64,000 bases of DNA from CAWIVH01 sp963839475 (GTDB taxonomy: Bacteria > Acidobacteriota > UBA6911). Under the pieces are notes generated by a model. That model did not search any database. It was not told the DNA's origin and was given only the letters and a program-made list of their open reading frames with translations. The translations under genes were made by a program, and so were the position numbers. The stretch spans positions 186,001-250,000 of the forward strand of contig CAWIVH010000018.1 in assembly GCA_963839475.1 (NCBI GenBank). The letters run 5' to 3'. Of the stretch, positions 18,543-27,678 are shown piece after piece. The number at the start of each line of letters is the position of its first letter. Position 1 is the stretch's first letter.

Positions 18543-20579
18543 TCAGGAGTTTTTGACGCTTCTGAAGACCTCGGCACGCATGCCGTGTTCCTTGCTCAGA
18601 AGCCATCGAAGCATATACCGCGGATTGGACCGGTTAAACCAGCTCATCATGAGGAGTGTAAGCAGCACGACGGGGGCGGTGGTGCGCCGGGGAGAGCTAT
18701 ATTGGTCATTGCGATAATAAAGGTAGCTCGCATATCCCAGTGTCCAGCTGTAGGGCACGAACCCATAATGCTTGCGCACGACCCGGATGATTTCCCGATA
18801 GGCAGTTTGTCTCCGGGATAGCGTCTTGTTATCCGCATACATACGGGACGTTGCCAGGAATCGCGGCAGGCGTACAGGAGGATGCAGATTAAAAAGGCGG
18901 ATCCAAAACTCATAATCCAGCGCGACGTGCAAAGAGGTGTCCAGCCCTCCAACCCGTTCCAGAACCCGCCGTCTGAAAAACACCGTGGGCTGGCATATAT
19001 AGCACTCGTGCACGAAAGATCCACGGCTGTAATCGAGAGTTCGATAGGGTTGGCTGATCGATCCGTCACGATCGATGTAATATCCGTCCCCGTAGATCAC
19101 ATCGACTTCGGGATGAGAAGCAAAATAGCTGCCCACGTATTCGAGAGTGCCCGGCAGATAGGTGTCGTCCGAATTGAGCCAGGCAACGATTTCCCCCGTT
19201 GCACGCGCAAACCCCTTGTTGATGGCGTCCGCCTGCCCACCATCTTTTTCCGACACCCAATGCACTTCGGGCCCGCAGGCGCGCAAGATCTCGATCGTCT
19301 GATCGGTGGAGCCGCCGTCCAAAACCAGGTATTCCAAATCAGGGTAATTCTGGGAGAGGATGCTCTGAAGTGTCGCGCTGATGAATTCGCCCTGGTTGTA
19401 ACTGGGAGTGACGACTGTTATTCGGGGAGGAACGTAAGCCGGGCGTACCCCGGAAGGATTCTTCTCTATAACCTCGATCAGCCGCTCCAGCGTTTTTTCG
19501 GCAAGGCTCGCGCTGCGGTACTTTTCGGACCGGCTTTTCCCGATCGATATCAGTCTCGCTCGCAGTTCGTCATCCTGCTCGAGTTTCTGAATTGCCGCCG
19601 AAATATCCAGCGCGTCCGCCGGATTCACCAGGAGCGCTCCATCGCCTGCAATCTCGGGACAACTCGTTGTGTTGGAGCATATCACCGGGCATTCGCAACA
19701 GAATGCCTCGACAATGGGTATGCCGAATCCCTCGAATAGCGAAGGGAACACAAGCGCCCGCGCGCCGCGATACACATAGGGCAGGTCTTCTTTGTGAACA
19801 TAACCGAGATACTGGACTACCGACTCGATCCCCAGATCACGCGCGAGCTTCTGGAGCGCTTTGAGGCGGTCGTCCTGGGCGCCGGTGAGAACCAACGATA
19901 GCCTGCCCAATGTGTAGCGTGCATTCGCAAAAGCATGCAGCAAGACCTCGTGGTTTTTGTGGAGCCAGAAGTTGGCGGGATAAAGGAGATAGTCCTGCCG
20001 CAAATTGTACTTCTCCTTCACGACATCAAGCCTGGCCGGATCCGGGGGCTGGCGGAATATATCATCTGCAGCAAGATGAACGGCGCAGATCTTCTCTGCA
20101 GGAATCCCGAGTTTTTCGACGAAAGTCTTTTTGGAGTATTCGGAATTGGTGAATACGCAGGCCGAACGCTCGACCGAAGCCGGGAAAGTGATCCGCCGCC
20201 AACGCAGTACTTCTTCCGTGAAGAATTGTGGATAAAACTCGTGTTGGATATCGGGAATCATCACCGCCGAAAGACAGGGCGGATTCAGAGGCTCCAGGGT
20301 CAGCAGCGGGCAAAAGTATATGCTCGGCTGCAACTGGGCCAACTGGGTGAACAGGAAGCTCTCATAGTCGGCGTTCGGCAGCAGGATACGGCGGCACCTT
20401 CCCGCCAGGTGTTCGAAAGTGTCGTGGTTCGCTTCATTGGTGAACAGGATCCATTGTATCTTCCTGCCGGTTCCAGTACCGATCCAGCTATCCAGGAGGA
20501 CGCGCACATAGGTCTCCTGCCCACCGATTTTGCCGGGGTAAAGAGGACGAAGATTTACGGCAATGCAATAGTCGTTCAT
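18543..20579 (-). CDS. Two-domain glycosyltransferase: GT4 fused to GT2
   Basis: 678 residues. Residues 1-380 are a GT-B/GT4 domain (INLRPLYPGK-like N-terminus with GGQETYV, LLYPANFWLHKNHEVLLHAF, and the EX7E region FPSLFEGFGIPIVEAFCCECP). Residues about 392-678 are a GT-A/GT2 domain (ITVVTPSYNQGEFISATLQS, LDGGSTDQTIEIL, SEKDGGQADAINKGF, WLNSDDTYLPG). One polypeptide could therefore add two successive sugars. It overlaps the upstream gene by ATGA and precedes the single-domain GT2 gene by 10 bp. Confidence 0.87.
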   Translation of the reverse strand: MNDYCIAVNLRPLYPGKIGGQETYVRVLLDSWIGTGTGRKIQWILFTNEANHDTFEHLAGRCRRILLPNADYESFLFTQLAQLQPSIYFCPLLTLEPLNPPCLSAVMIPDIQHEFYPQFFTEEVLRWRRITFPASVERSACVFTNSEYSKKTFVEKLGIPAEKICAVHLAADDIFRQPPDPARLDVVKEKYNLRQDYLLYPANFWLHKNHEVLLHAFANARYTLGRLSLVLTGAQDDRLKALQKLARDLGIESVVQYLGYVHKEDLPYVYRGARALVFPSLFEGFGIPIVEAFCCECPVICSNTTSCPEIAGDGALLVNPADALDISAAIQKLEQDDELRARLISIGKSRSEKYRSASLAEKTLERLIEVIEKNPSGVRPAYVPPRITVVTPSYNQGEFISATLQSILSQNYPDLEYLVLDGGSTDQTIEILRACGPEVHWVSEKDGGQADAINKGFARATGEIVAWLNSDDTYLPGTLEYVGSYFASHPEVDVIYGDGYYIDRDGSISQPYRTLDYSRGSFVHECYICQPTVFFRRRVLERVGGLDTSLHVALDYEFWIRLFNLHPPVRLPRFLATSRMYADNKTLSRRQTAYREIIRVVRKHYGFVPYSWTLGYASYLYYRNDQYSSPRRTTAPVVLLTLLMMSWFNRSNPRYMLRWLLSKEHGMRAEVFRSVKNS

Positions 20580-22349
20580 CGCGGGATCAATCGTAATTTG
20601 TCCAAGATTCTAACGGCGGTGGAATTCCGGACCTTGCCTAAATCCCCGTGAATTCTATCTAATTCGTGCCGGGTCTGGTTCAGCTGCCGGTCAAGCTCCT
20701 CGATGACCTGAAGCCTCGCTGCGCGATCCGCTTCAATGACATCGATCCGAGAAGTCAATTCGCCTATCAGCCCAAGCCGGGCCGAACGGTCGGCTTCAAT
20801 CTCTTCAATTTGAGAGCTAAGCTTACGGATCAGATCAAGACGGGAGATGCGGTCCGTCTCGATTTCTGCAAGTTGAAAACTAAGCGTTTCAATCGTTGCC
20901 AGACGGGCTGCCCGGTCGGCTTCGATCTCGGTTAACTCGCCGCTCAGTTTTTCAAGGGTCGCCAGTCGAGCGTTACGGTCCGCTTCGACTTCCGCCAGCT
21001 CACCGCTCAGTTTTTCTATGGTCGCCAGGCGGGCTGCGCGATCCGCCTCGACTGCCTCAAGTTCGCAATTGAGTTTCTCGATCGTAGCCAGATGAGCGCT
21101 GCGTTCGCTGTTCAGTTTTGCGATGTCCAGTTCGCGTTTGCGCGAATGCCGGACCGACTTTTCGATGAGTTGCAGTGTTCCCGGGCTCAACTTTTCCGAT
21201 GCATACCGGATGTTCGCCTCGGGTTTTGATCCCGACGGCTGCAACACATCCTGGATGCAGACCTTCACATCCTCAATCGAGGGCAGCTTCACGCAAGGCG
21301 CATCCTCAAAGAGACAGTCCCAGCCGCAGCCGAAGCAGGGCATTTCACCGGCAATGGTTACTGAATGACTTCCCAGCGGCAAAAATCGAGGCCAGTGCCC
21401 GCCTCCGAACACGGCCACGACCGGCGTTTGAACTGCGGCCGCCATATGCATCGGCCCGGTATCATTACCGACATATAGGCCCGCCGCCGAGACTATTGCG
21501 CCCAGAATTGGGAACTTCGCCATCCCGGCCCAGCCAGCAGACAGGGTGCGCGCCCATTTCGGTGGCGAGGGCCGCCACCTCTCGTATCTTGGCGGTTTCC
21601 GAAACATGTCCGGCCACTAAAGCCGGCAGGCCGCAGTGTTTTTCCATCCAGGCAAGGATTGCAGCAAAACGCTCCGCGGGCCAGGCCTTGATGGCAATCC
21701 TCCTCGTACCGGCCGGAAAAACGAGGCCAAAGCCCTTTTTCCTTAATCCCAGGCCGGCGAGCATCCTCCCAGCGATTTCACTCAAATCTTCGCTGATATA
21801 AAGTCTTGGCTCCAGAGACAGAGATTCGCCGGAGAGTGCACGCCAGAAATCGCGGTATTTCTGCACTTCGTGACTCAGCTCATTTACAGGAAGAATCTGA
21901 TCGTAGGGGCATTCCTCGGTGAGGCCAAGCCGTTTCAGGAGGTCGCGCATATGTGGCGCCGGCATGGTCCATTGGCCCAGCGCCAGCGATTGCGCCCGTC
22001 CTCTGAGCCTGGCGGCCAGAAGGTCTTCAGCCCAGGTGCGGTTATGAGCCGTCGCCAGCAACAGATCCCAATGACCCTCCCCCAAATCGCTTACCAGTTT
22101 CTCAAAATGCATGGCGCCCGGAGTCTGGCTGTGCGGATCGATGTCGGTTACTGCCCAATCGATGGTCGCAGGAAACAGCGCCGCCAGATCGGCGAAAGGC
22201 CTTCGGATGAACAGGGTGATTTTGGCCTGGGGAAAGGCGAGCTGCAAAGCCTCGATAAATCCTTCGAGAAGCACCAGGTCCCCGAGGGTATCGAAGCGCG
22301 GCAAGAGGATACTTTTCGGCTCGAAGGACAAAACTTTATTCTCAGACAT
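20576..22349 (-). pseudogene. GT9 (heptosyltransferase-like) fused to repeat coiled coil, split by a +1 frameshift
   Basis: Two overlapping frames encode one protein. The first (22349 to 21465) carries the GT9 N-terminal domain (ILLPRFDTLGDLVLLEGF; FPAGTRRIAIKAWPAERFAA) and then loses homology. The second supplies the GT9 C-terminus (FPILGAIVSAAGLYVGNDTG, PMHMAAAVQTPVV) and a coiled-coil tail, ending at 20576. Removing one base from the CCC at 21529-21531 joins them as ..CWLAGMAKFPILGA.., the family pattern, giving about 590 residues. Either a base-calling error in a short homopolymer or a real recent mutation would do this. If intact, it would transfer a heptose-like sugar. ATG 22349 has GAGG four bases upstream, and the end overlaps the next gene by ATGA. 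Confidence 0.8.
20672..21112 (-). repeat. Seven in-frame 63-bp repeats encoding a 21-residue coiled-coil unit
   Basis: Within the GT9-fusion gene, seven consecutive units of exactly 21 residues (three heptads) run without a gap. The best-conserved core is EADRAARLATIEKLSGEL. Units 2-4 are nearly identical, while units 1, 5, 6 and 7 have diverged. Hydrophobic residues fall at heptad spacing, so a long amphipathic helix or coiled coil is expected. The tail ends in a basic stretch (VRILDKLRLIPR). Confidence 0.9.
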
Positions 22350-22390
22350 CAAACCTCAGCCTCAAATGAAAGCCTATGGCTACGCTGGCA

Positions 22391-24223
22391 TCATCCTACC
22401 AGAGAAAAATTTCCGGCCGCACGTTTCTTGAGCTGTTCCACTGAAAGACGTAGCGGCTTGAGTTTCGATTCCGGGTCGCTCAGCACAATTCGCACTTCCT
22501 GTTCAACTTGGTCCGGATCGAAATGATCCATATCGCCGACGTAGGGCAGGTCCAAATCCTCGTTGAGCGCCTTCATCTTCTGACCCCGCTGAATGGAAAT
22601 CGGGAACACGTCGGCCAATATCGACAGAAGCGTGAAATGGTAACGTTGACTGATGGTAATATCCATCCTTGAAAGGAGTGAAAGGATCTCCGAGGGCAAA
22701 TAGTACCTGTCCGGCAGCAGGATCGAAGGATGCTGCATCAAAGCCCGCACTTCCCGGGCGGCCGCCCGATCATAATATTCTCCCGGACGCGATTCATTGC
22801 AGAAAAAAATGACCTCGACATCGTATCTTTCGATGAACCGATCGAGCAAAGTCGCCCATGCCTTTTTACGCTCTTGATCGCCTTGCCAGATCTCGTTGAC
22901 CAGATTGACGCCCATCTTCGGCTTGCCCTCTGCAGTGCCGCTCCGGCTCAACCAGCGGCCGGCCCATTCGGCATTGATATTGCATGGCAATAGCCAAGCC
23001 CAATCAGCGCCGACAAGAATACTCTCCTCCCTGATTCCCATATCCAGCAAGGCTTGCCGACACCGACTCGAACGCACCGTCCACGATACAATATCGGAAT
23101 AGCTCTCGCGGAAAATCCGTTCCCCCTTGGGCGTAATCAATCGATCCACACCAATGCCGACAGCATGTACCGGTATCCCGAGTTTGCGGCAAAGATCCAG
23201 TTTGGCCGCGTTGGCCTGAAGCGGCCAGTCCACGCCCCAGGCATCCATGATGGGCGTGCCGCCCATCATGAAGACCATGCGTGATTCACGCAGGCTCTTC
23301 TCCACGGCCGGTTTGTCCCCGGCAAGCAGGTACTTTGCGCTCTGGGGCAAAACCTTTGTTCTGGCCATCGAGTGCACTTCTGCGCAGAGATCAAACCTCG
23401 GGGGCAGGCTCTCGAATGCAGCCTCGAACATGGCATCATCGCCCGTGTTGCCCGCACCCAACCCGGTATCGAGTGAATGTACATGAATGCTGTCAGCAGC
23501 CTTGGACCTGGAATGCGATTGAATTTTCTTTTTACTCAATATCGCCGCGCCTACCACATAGTTGTGGTGCGGTGCCGCCCGCAGGTGCCACTCCAGAAAA
23601 GGCTGGAGGTCTTCCTCATTCCAGCAAACCTCCGGGGAAAAAGGTTCGAGATCAGCCCGTCGCCAGATCAAACGGTCGAAACTCGCCATATCGAGTGCGT
23701 TGCCGTTCCAGGAGGGAAAGATCATTCCCCGTTCCCTCTCACACACATCAAAAGTGAAACAGAGAATTCCGCCGGGTTTCACGACCCGGATAGCCTCCTC
23801 GACAGCAACTTCCTTGTCGTCAATATGCTCGATAACCGAGTAAGAAGTGACGAGGTCAAAGGTTTCACTTGCCAGCGGCAGTTCCGCACCGCGAACGATG
23901 AGCCAGTCCACGTCAAAGCCATGCCGCTCCCTGAGCGACCGCCATTTTTCCATGTGACAAGGATCCGATTCGACCATCGTCACTTTGGCGCCGAGCGAGG
24001 CGAAAAACCAGGGCATCGGCGAGATCTCGGAGCCAATGTCAAGAATTCGAAGACCAGGGAAAGAAAGGCCGCTCAGGTATTTCCAGGTCCAAGGATATTC
24101 CCAGACCTTGGACCACCGGGTGTGAACACGCAATCCGTGGACCCGGGCAAAGCCGTTAATCCAGGCCATGAAGCCGCGGAAACAGCTTGAATTCAACTCA
24201 TCTGGAGAAGCCAGTCTTTTCAT
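22391..24223 (-). CDS. Fusion of SAM methyltransferase and polysaccharide pyruvyl transferase-like domain
   Basis: 610 residues. Residues 1-235 are a class I methyltransferase (ILDIGSEISPMPWFFASLG, acidic VESDPCH, LVTSYSVIEHIDDKEVA, VVKPGGILCFTFD). Residues about 250-600 match the CsaB/polysaccharide pyruvyl transferase family: GAGNTGDDAMFEAAFESL, MVFMMGGTPIMDAWG, PVHAVGIGVDRL, ILVGADWAW and a C-terminal ISQRYHFTLLSILADVFP. Known members add pyruvate ketals to wall or capsular sugars from phosphoenolpyruvate. The combination implies two non-sugar modifications by one protein. AGGA lies 5 bases before the ATG. Confidence 0.82.
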   Translation of the reverse strand: MKRLASPDELNSSCFRGFMAWINGFARVHGLRVHTRWSKVWEYPWTWKYLSGLSFPGLRILDIGSEISPMPWFFASLGAKVTMVESDPCHMEKWRSLRERHGFDVDWLIVRGAELPLASETFDLVTSYSVIEHIDDKEVAVEEAIRVVKPGGILCFTFDVCERERGMIFPSWNGNALDMASFDRLIWRRADLEPFSPEVCWNEEDLQPFLEWHLRAAPHHNYVVGAAILSKKKIQSHSRSKAADSIHVHSLDTGLGAGNTGDDAMFEAAFESLPPRFDLCAEVHSMARTKVLPQSAKYLLAGDKPAVEKSLRESRMVFMMGGTPIMDAWGVDWPLQANAAKLDLCRKLGIPVHAVGIGVDRLITPKGERIFRESYSDIVSWTVRSSRCRQALLDMGIREESILVGADWAWLLPCNINAEWAGRWLSRSGTAEGKPKMGVNLVNEIWQGDQERKKAWATLLDRFIERYDVEVIFFCNESRPGEYYDRAAAREVRALMQHPSILLPDRYYLPSEILSLLSRMDITISQRYHFTLLSILADVFPISIQRGQKMKALNEDLDLPYVGDMDHFDPDQVEQEVRIVLSDPESKLKPLRLSVEQLKKRAAGNFSLVG

Positions 24224-24239
24224 GGTGGTCCTGGCAGAT

Positions 24240-25397
24240 TCAGGAATGCATGGCTCGCGCTTCGGCGTAAACCCGATGCGTTTCTTCGGCGGTTTTGCGC
24301 CAGGAAAAATTGCGGCTCCGCCGCTCGCCCGATTTTATCAGTATGGCGCGATACTCGGGAGATTCCAGAACTTGATGAATGGACCGGGCGATGTCTTCTG
24401 CATCCATAGGATCAAAATAAAGGCCGGCCTCGCCTACCACTTCGGGAAGTGAGCTGGAACGGGACACCGCAACCGGACAGCCGGCAGCCATCGCCTCCAG
24501 CGGCGGCAGGCCGAAACCTTCATAGAGGGAGGGATAGACCAGGAGAGCGGCGTGGTTATAGAGAAGGTTGAGTTTTTCGTTGGGGACATAGCCTGTGAAG
24601 ACAACCGAATCGGAGAGTTTCAGCCGCCGGATGGTCTCTTCGACCTCCTCGTCCTTCCAACCCCGCGGCCCGACCAAGGCCAGCTTGTGCGGAATCCGGT
24701 AACGGTCTTTGATCATCCGGTAGGCCTGAAGAAGCCGGGGCAGGTTCTTACGCGGCTCGATCGCTCCGACCGAGAGGATGTAGTCCTCATCCAGGCCGAA
24801 TTTTGAAAGTTCGCTTCGATCCGGGGAGGCTATCGGATGGAAACAGTTGTCGACTCCCAATGGCACAACACGCAGTTTTCGTTGGGGTGTCAATTCCAGA
24901 TCCGCCAGGTCTTTCGCCGTGTTCGAGGAGGGAACGATCACCAGATCCGCACGATCCAGACGGCGGCGGAGCTCCTCCTTCGTAAAGGAGTTGCTGGAAA
25001 GATGGAATTCCGGGAAACGAATCGGGGTGATGTCGTGAACGGTAACGACGACGGCCGCCCGCCCGGCGGCCGGAACGAGAAGCGGGCTTGCGTGAAAAAG
25101 GTCCATGGGCCCAAAGAGAACTTCCGCGCGCAGCCATGAACAACGGTCAATCAGCGGTGCGGCCAGTCTCATCGGCAGATGCCTGGTTCGAATTCCAAGT
25201 GTCGGAAATTGCCGCGCCAGCTCGGCTGCTGCGCCGGCCCGCGTGGAGAAAGCACAGAGCCTGAGGCTGCCTGCTCCCGGCATGGCGAGCAGTTCGCGCA
25301 CCAGTTCCCCGACATACACTCCGACTCCCGTGCGGCTGGCCAGGCAGGGCGTTACATCGATCGCTATGGTGCTCGCAGCCCACCTCCAGTAAAGCAA
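24240..25397 (-). CDS. Glycosyltransferase family 4
   Basis: A GT-B enzyme: AIDVTPCLASRTGVGVYVGEL near the N-terminus, ILSVGAIEPRKNLPRLLQAY at mid-protein, and the EX7E motif in YPSLYEGFGLPPLEAMAAGCP. It resembles mannosyltransferases of O-antigen loci. The start is unclear. The frame opens with TTG at 25397, while a GGAGGTG sequence lies inside the frame at about 25385 without a standard start codon at good spacing. The next gene downstream begins 16 bp after its stop. Confidence 0.85.
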   Translation of the reverse strand: MLYWRWAASTIAIDVTPCLASRTGVGVYVGELVRELLAMPGAGSLRLCAFSTRAGAAAELARQFPTLGIRTRHLPMRLAAPLIDRCSWLRAEVLFGPMDLFHASPLLVPAAGRAAVVVTVHDITPIRFPEFHLSSNSFTKEELRRRLDRADLVIVPSSNTAKDLADLELTPQRKLRVVPLGVDNCFHPIASPDRSELSKFGLDEDYILSVGAIEPRKNLPRLLQAYRMIKDRYRIPHKLALVGPRGWKDEEVEETIRRLKLSDSVVFTGYVPNEKLNLLYNHAALLVYPSLYEGFGLPPLEAMAAGCPVAVSRSSSLPEVVGEAGLYFDPMDAEDIARSIHQVLESPEYRAILIKSGERRSRNFSWRKTAEETHRVYAEARAMHS

Positions 25398-25460
25398 ATA
25401 GCCAAAACCAGGTCAAACCGCGAAGCTATAGTCATCCCCGGTTCACCTATGATGTTTTTT

Positions 25461-25495
25461 CAATCCGCAATTCGCAATCCGCAATTCGCAATTCG
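25461..25495. repeat. Five tandem CAATYCG heptamers
   Basis: Five head-to-tail copies read CAATCCG, CAATTCG, CAATCCG, CAATTCG, CAATTCG, in the gap between the GT4 gene and the Wzt gene. The unit is the same as in the repeat at 16102-16247. A lone CAATCCG-type copy also lies at about 30620. Confidence 0.85.
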
Positions 25496-25507
25496 TCTTG
25501 GGTGCCT

Positions 25508-26806
25508 CTATTTATCCCCCGGGCGGTAATAATCGATCTGCAGCGGCAGCCGGGCGATGCCATGGAAATGCGGGGGATCCGTCTTTTCCGGCAAGACCTG
25601 AATCGGTCCCAGCATTTCATGCCTGTCCTGATTGAAACCGTAGGGGCTGGAAATCCCCAAATTGAAAGTATATTCACCCGGCTGAACATCGAAGGTGAGC
25701 TTTAGCCGTACGACCAATTCCTGCCCGGCTGACAGCCTGGGCAGAATCACCCTCTCGGTGACGGCTCCGCCGGCAAACACCAGGTTGGACATCCGGTCAA
25801 AGAGATGGATTCCGACCGAAGTCTCTTCCGCACCCTCTTTGGCCTTGATGAGTACGTGGAATAATAGCGGTTCCATTACAGGCACAGTCAACGTATCCGA
25901 TCCGGCTTGGTCGGTAATCCTCGCCGCCATTATCTCGATGCCCCGGGGACCGTGCCGATTTTCGCCCGAGAGAATGCTGTGGGCTGCAATAGCGACCGCA
26001 TCGGCGGCCGGGGTTGGCAATGCAGAAACTATCTTGGATTCTTCAGCGCGAATCCCTGCCACTTTGGCCGGCTTAGTTCCCCCAATGGTCGCCAGGTAGC
26101 GGCTCACGGCTTCCTGAGGTGCGCCCTTGTAGTCAATCTCACCGTCGACCATCACCATGATTTCATCGCAAATGTTCATCATGGCGGACGTATCGTGGGA
26201 GACAAAGAGGCACGTCGTGCCGCGATCGATCACCTCGCGCAGCTTGGCAAAACATTTCTGCTGGAAGAATATGTCGCCAACTGCAAGGGCTTCGTCTACG
26301 ACCAGGATGTCGGGTTCAACAACCGCCGCGCAGGCGAAAGCAAGCCGGACAAACATCCCGCTGGAATAGATCTTGACCGGCTGATCCATGAATTGCCCTA
26401 TGTCGGCAAATTTTTCGATCCACTCAAATCGTTCGGCGATCGCTTGCTTCGGAAACCCCACCAGGGACAGGTTCATGAAGACGTTGCTGCGACCGGTATA
26501 TTCGGGATTGAATCCGGCGCCGAGTTCAAGCAGTGCCGAAATTCGGCCCTGGGTCGTCACCTGGCCGCTGGTGGGACGCAGAATGCCGCAGATCACTTGT
26601 AGAAGGGTGCTCTTCCCGGAACCATTCCTGCCGACGATTCCCAGGGACCGTCCCGGCGCGAGGTCGAAAGTAACGTTTTTCAGCGCCCAGAATTCAGCGT
26701 GCCGGGTTTTCCCGAAAGGCAGCAGCGCAGCTTTTAACCTGTGCTGAGGGCTTTCGTAGAGGTGATACTTTTTGCACAACGCCTGGACGGAAACAGAGGG
26801 ACCCAT
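25508..26806 (-). CDS. wzt: O-antigen ABC exporter ATP-binding subunit with carbohydrate-binding C-domain
   Basis: Residues 1-245 are an ABC ATPase: Walker A GRNGSGKST, signature YSSGMFVRLAFA, Walker B DILVVDEALAVGD and the switch histidine in FVSHDTSAM. Residues about 285-432 form a second, beta-rich domain of the Wzt_C type, which in characterised systems recognises the end-modification of the finished O-antigen before export. The 432-residue length is normal for the long Wzt class. It follows wzm by 8 bp. Its presence fits with methyltransferase and pyruvyl-transferase modules in the same operon acting as chain-end modifiers (inference). Confidence 0.92.
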   Translation of the reverse strand: MGPSVSVQALCKKYHLYESPQHRLKAALLPFGKTRHAEFWALKNVTFDLAPGRSLGIVGRNGSGKSTLLQVICGILRPTSGQVTTQGRISALLELGAGFNPEYTGRSNVFMNLSLVGFPKQAIAERFEWIEKFADIGQFMDQPVKIYSSGMFVRLAFACAAVVEPDILVVDEALAVGDIFFQQKCFAKLREVIDRGTTCLFVSHDTSAMMNICDEIMVMVDGEIDYKGAPQEAVSRYLATIGGTKPAKVAGIRAEESKIVSALPTPAADAVAIAAHSILSGENRHGPRGIEIMAARITDQAGSDTLTVPVMEPLLFHVLIKAKEGAEETSVGIHLFDRMSNLVFAGGAVTERVILPRLSAGQELVVRLKLTFDVQPGEYTFNLGISSPYGFNQDRHEMLGPIQVLPEKTDPPHFHGIARLPLQIDYYRPGDK

Positions 26807-26814
26807 GGAATTTC

Positions 26815-27639
26815 CTAGAGCACGTCGGGAAAACTCGGCCTCAATCGTTGAAAAATGATCGCACCCAAAATGAATATCACGATTGTCACAGACCAGTAAT
26901 AAAGGGTCTGCCCGGGATGGCTCCAGAATGGAACAAAATTCAGGAACGAATCCCGATAGCCTTGCACGACATAGAACATCGGGTTCAGCCGCAGCAGCGA
27001 TTTAATGGTTTCCGGGAAACTCATGGTTTCCATATTCCAGAAAATGGGGGTCGACCAGAAGCCGAATTGCAGGGCTACGTGGATCACCTGGGACATGTCG
27101 CGGACAAATACAAATAATGATGAAGTGATCCAACTCAGACCAAGGACGAGAACCATCATCGCCGCTAAATAGTAGAGCGATTGCAGCCAGTAAATGCTGA
27201 AGGGCATGCGGTAGGCCAGCAGCAGGATTATCAGAATGACCAGGAATACTGCGTGAACCATCAAAGCCGCAACCAACCGCACAACCGGGAGAATGCTCAG
27301 GGGGAATAGGGTCTTTTTCACCAGGTGGGTGTTGTTCGTGATCACCGGGGTGGCGCCGCTCAGGGTTTCGGCGAACGCATTCCAGACAATCAGCCCCGTC
27401 GTCAGCCAGACGACAAAGGGTATGCCGACCACTGAAGGGGTTTTAAAACCGACGCTGAAAACAAGCCAGAAAATACATATCAGCACCAGCGGATTGATAA
27501 AGGTCCAAAAGAAACCCAGAAAGGAACCGATCTGGTTTTGGGCAATGTCCCGTCTGGCCATCTCCATGATGAGGGAGCGGCGCAAATAAAGGGTTTGGAT
27601 AAATTCTGAAAAGCTCTTTATCAATCGGCGCGCGGCCAC
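26815..27639 (-). CDS. wzm: O-antigen ABC exporter permease
   Basis: A 274-residue ABC-2 type permease with six predicted membrane helices. The cytoplasmic amphipathic N-terminus RSLIMEMARRDIAQNQIGSF and the C-terminal FYVVQGYRDSFLNFVPFW pattern are characteristic of the Wzm/TagG family. The frame opens with GTG at 27639. It is paired with wzt (8-bp gap) and would form the inner-membrane channel for lipid-linked polysaccharide. A pair of direct repeats lies 40-75 bp upstream of its start. Confidence 0.92.
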   Translation of the reverse strand: MAARRLIKSFSEFIQTLYLRRSLIMEMARRDIAQNQIGSFLGFFWTFINPLVLICIFWLVFSVGFKTPSVVGIPFVVWLTTGLIVWNAFAETLSGATPVITNNTHLVKKTLFPLSILPVVRLVAALMVHAVFLVILIILLLAYRMPFSIYWLQSLYYLAAMMVLVLGLSWITSSLFVFVRDMSQVIHVALQFGFWSTPIFWNMETMSFPETIKSLLRLNPMFYVVQGYRDSFLNFVPFWSHPGQTLYYWSVTIVIFILGAIIFQRLRPSFPDVL

Positions 27640-27678
27640 GGGTTACACCGGCTTGTTTTAGGCTCTATAGAGTTAAGT

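Noticed and set aside
20672..21112. Regular 63-bp repeats as a possible CRISPR or non-coding array
   Set aside because: The repeats are contiguous without spacers, keep one reading frame and encode heptads, so they are coding.
21520..21540. Programmed frameshift in the GT9 gene
   Set aside because: No slippery heptamer or following stem is evident; a base error or mutation in the CCC run explains it more simply.
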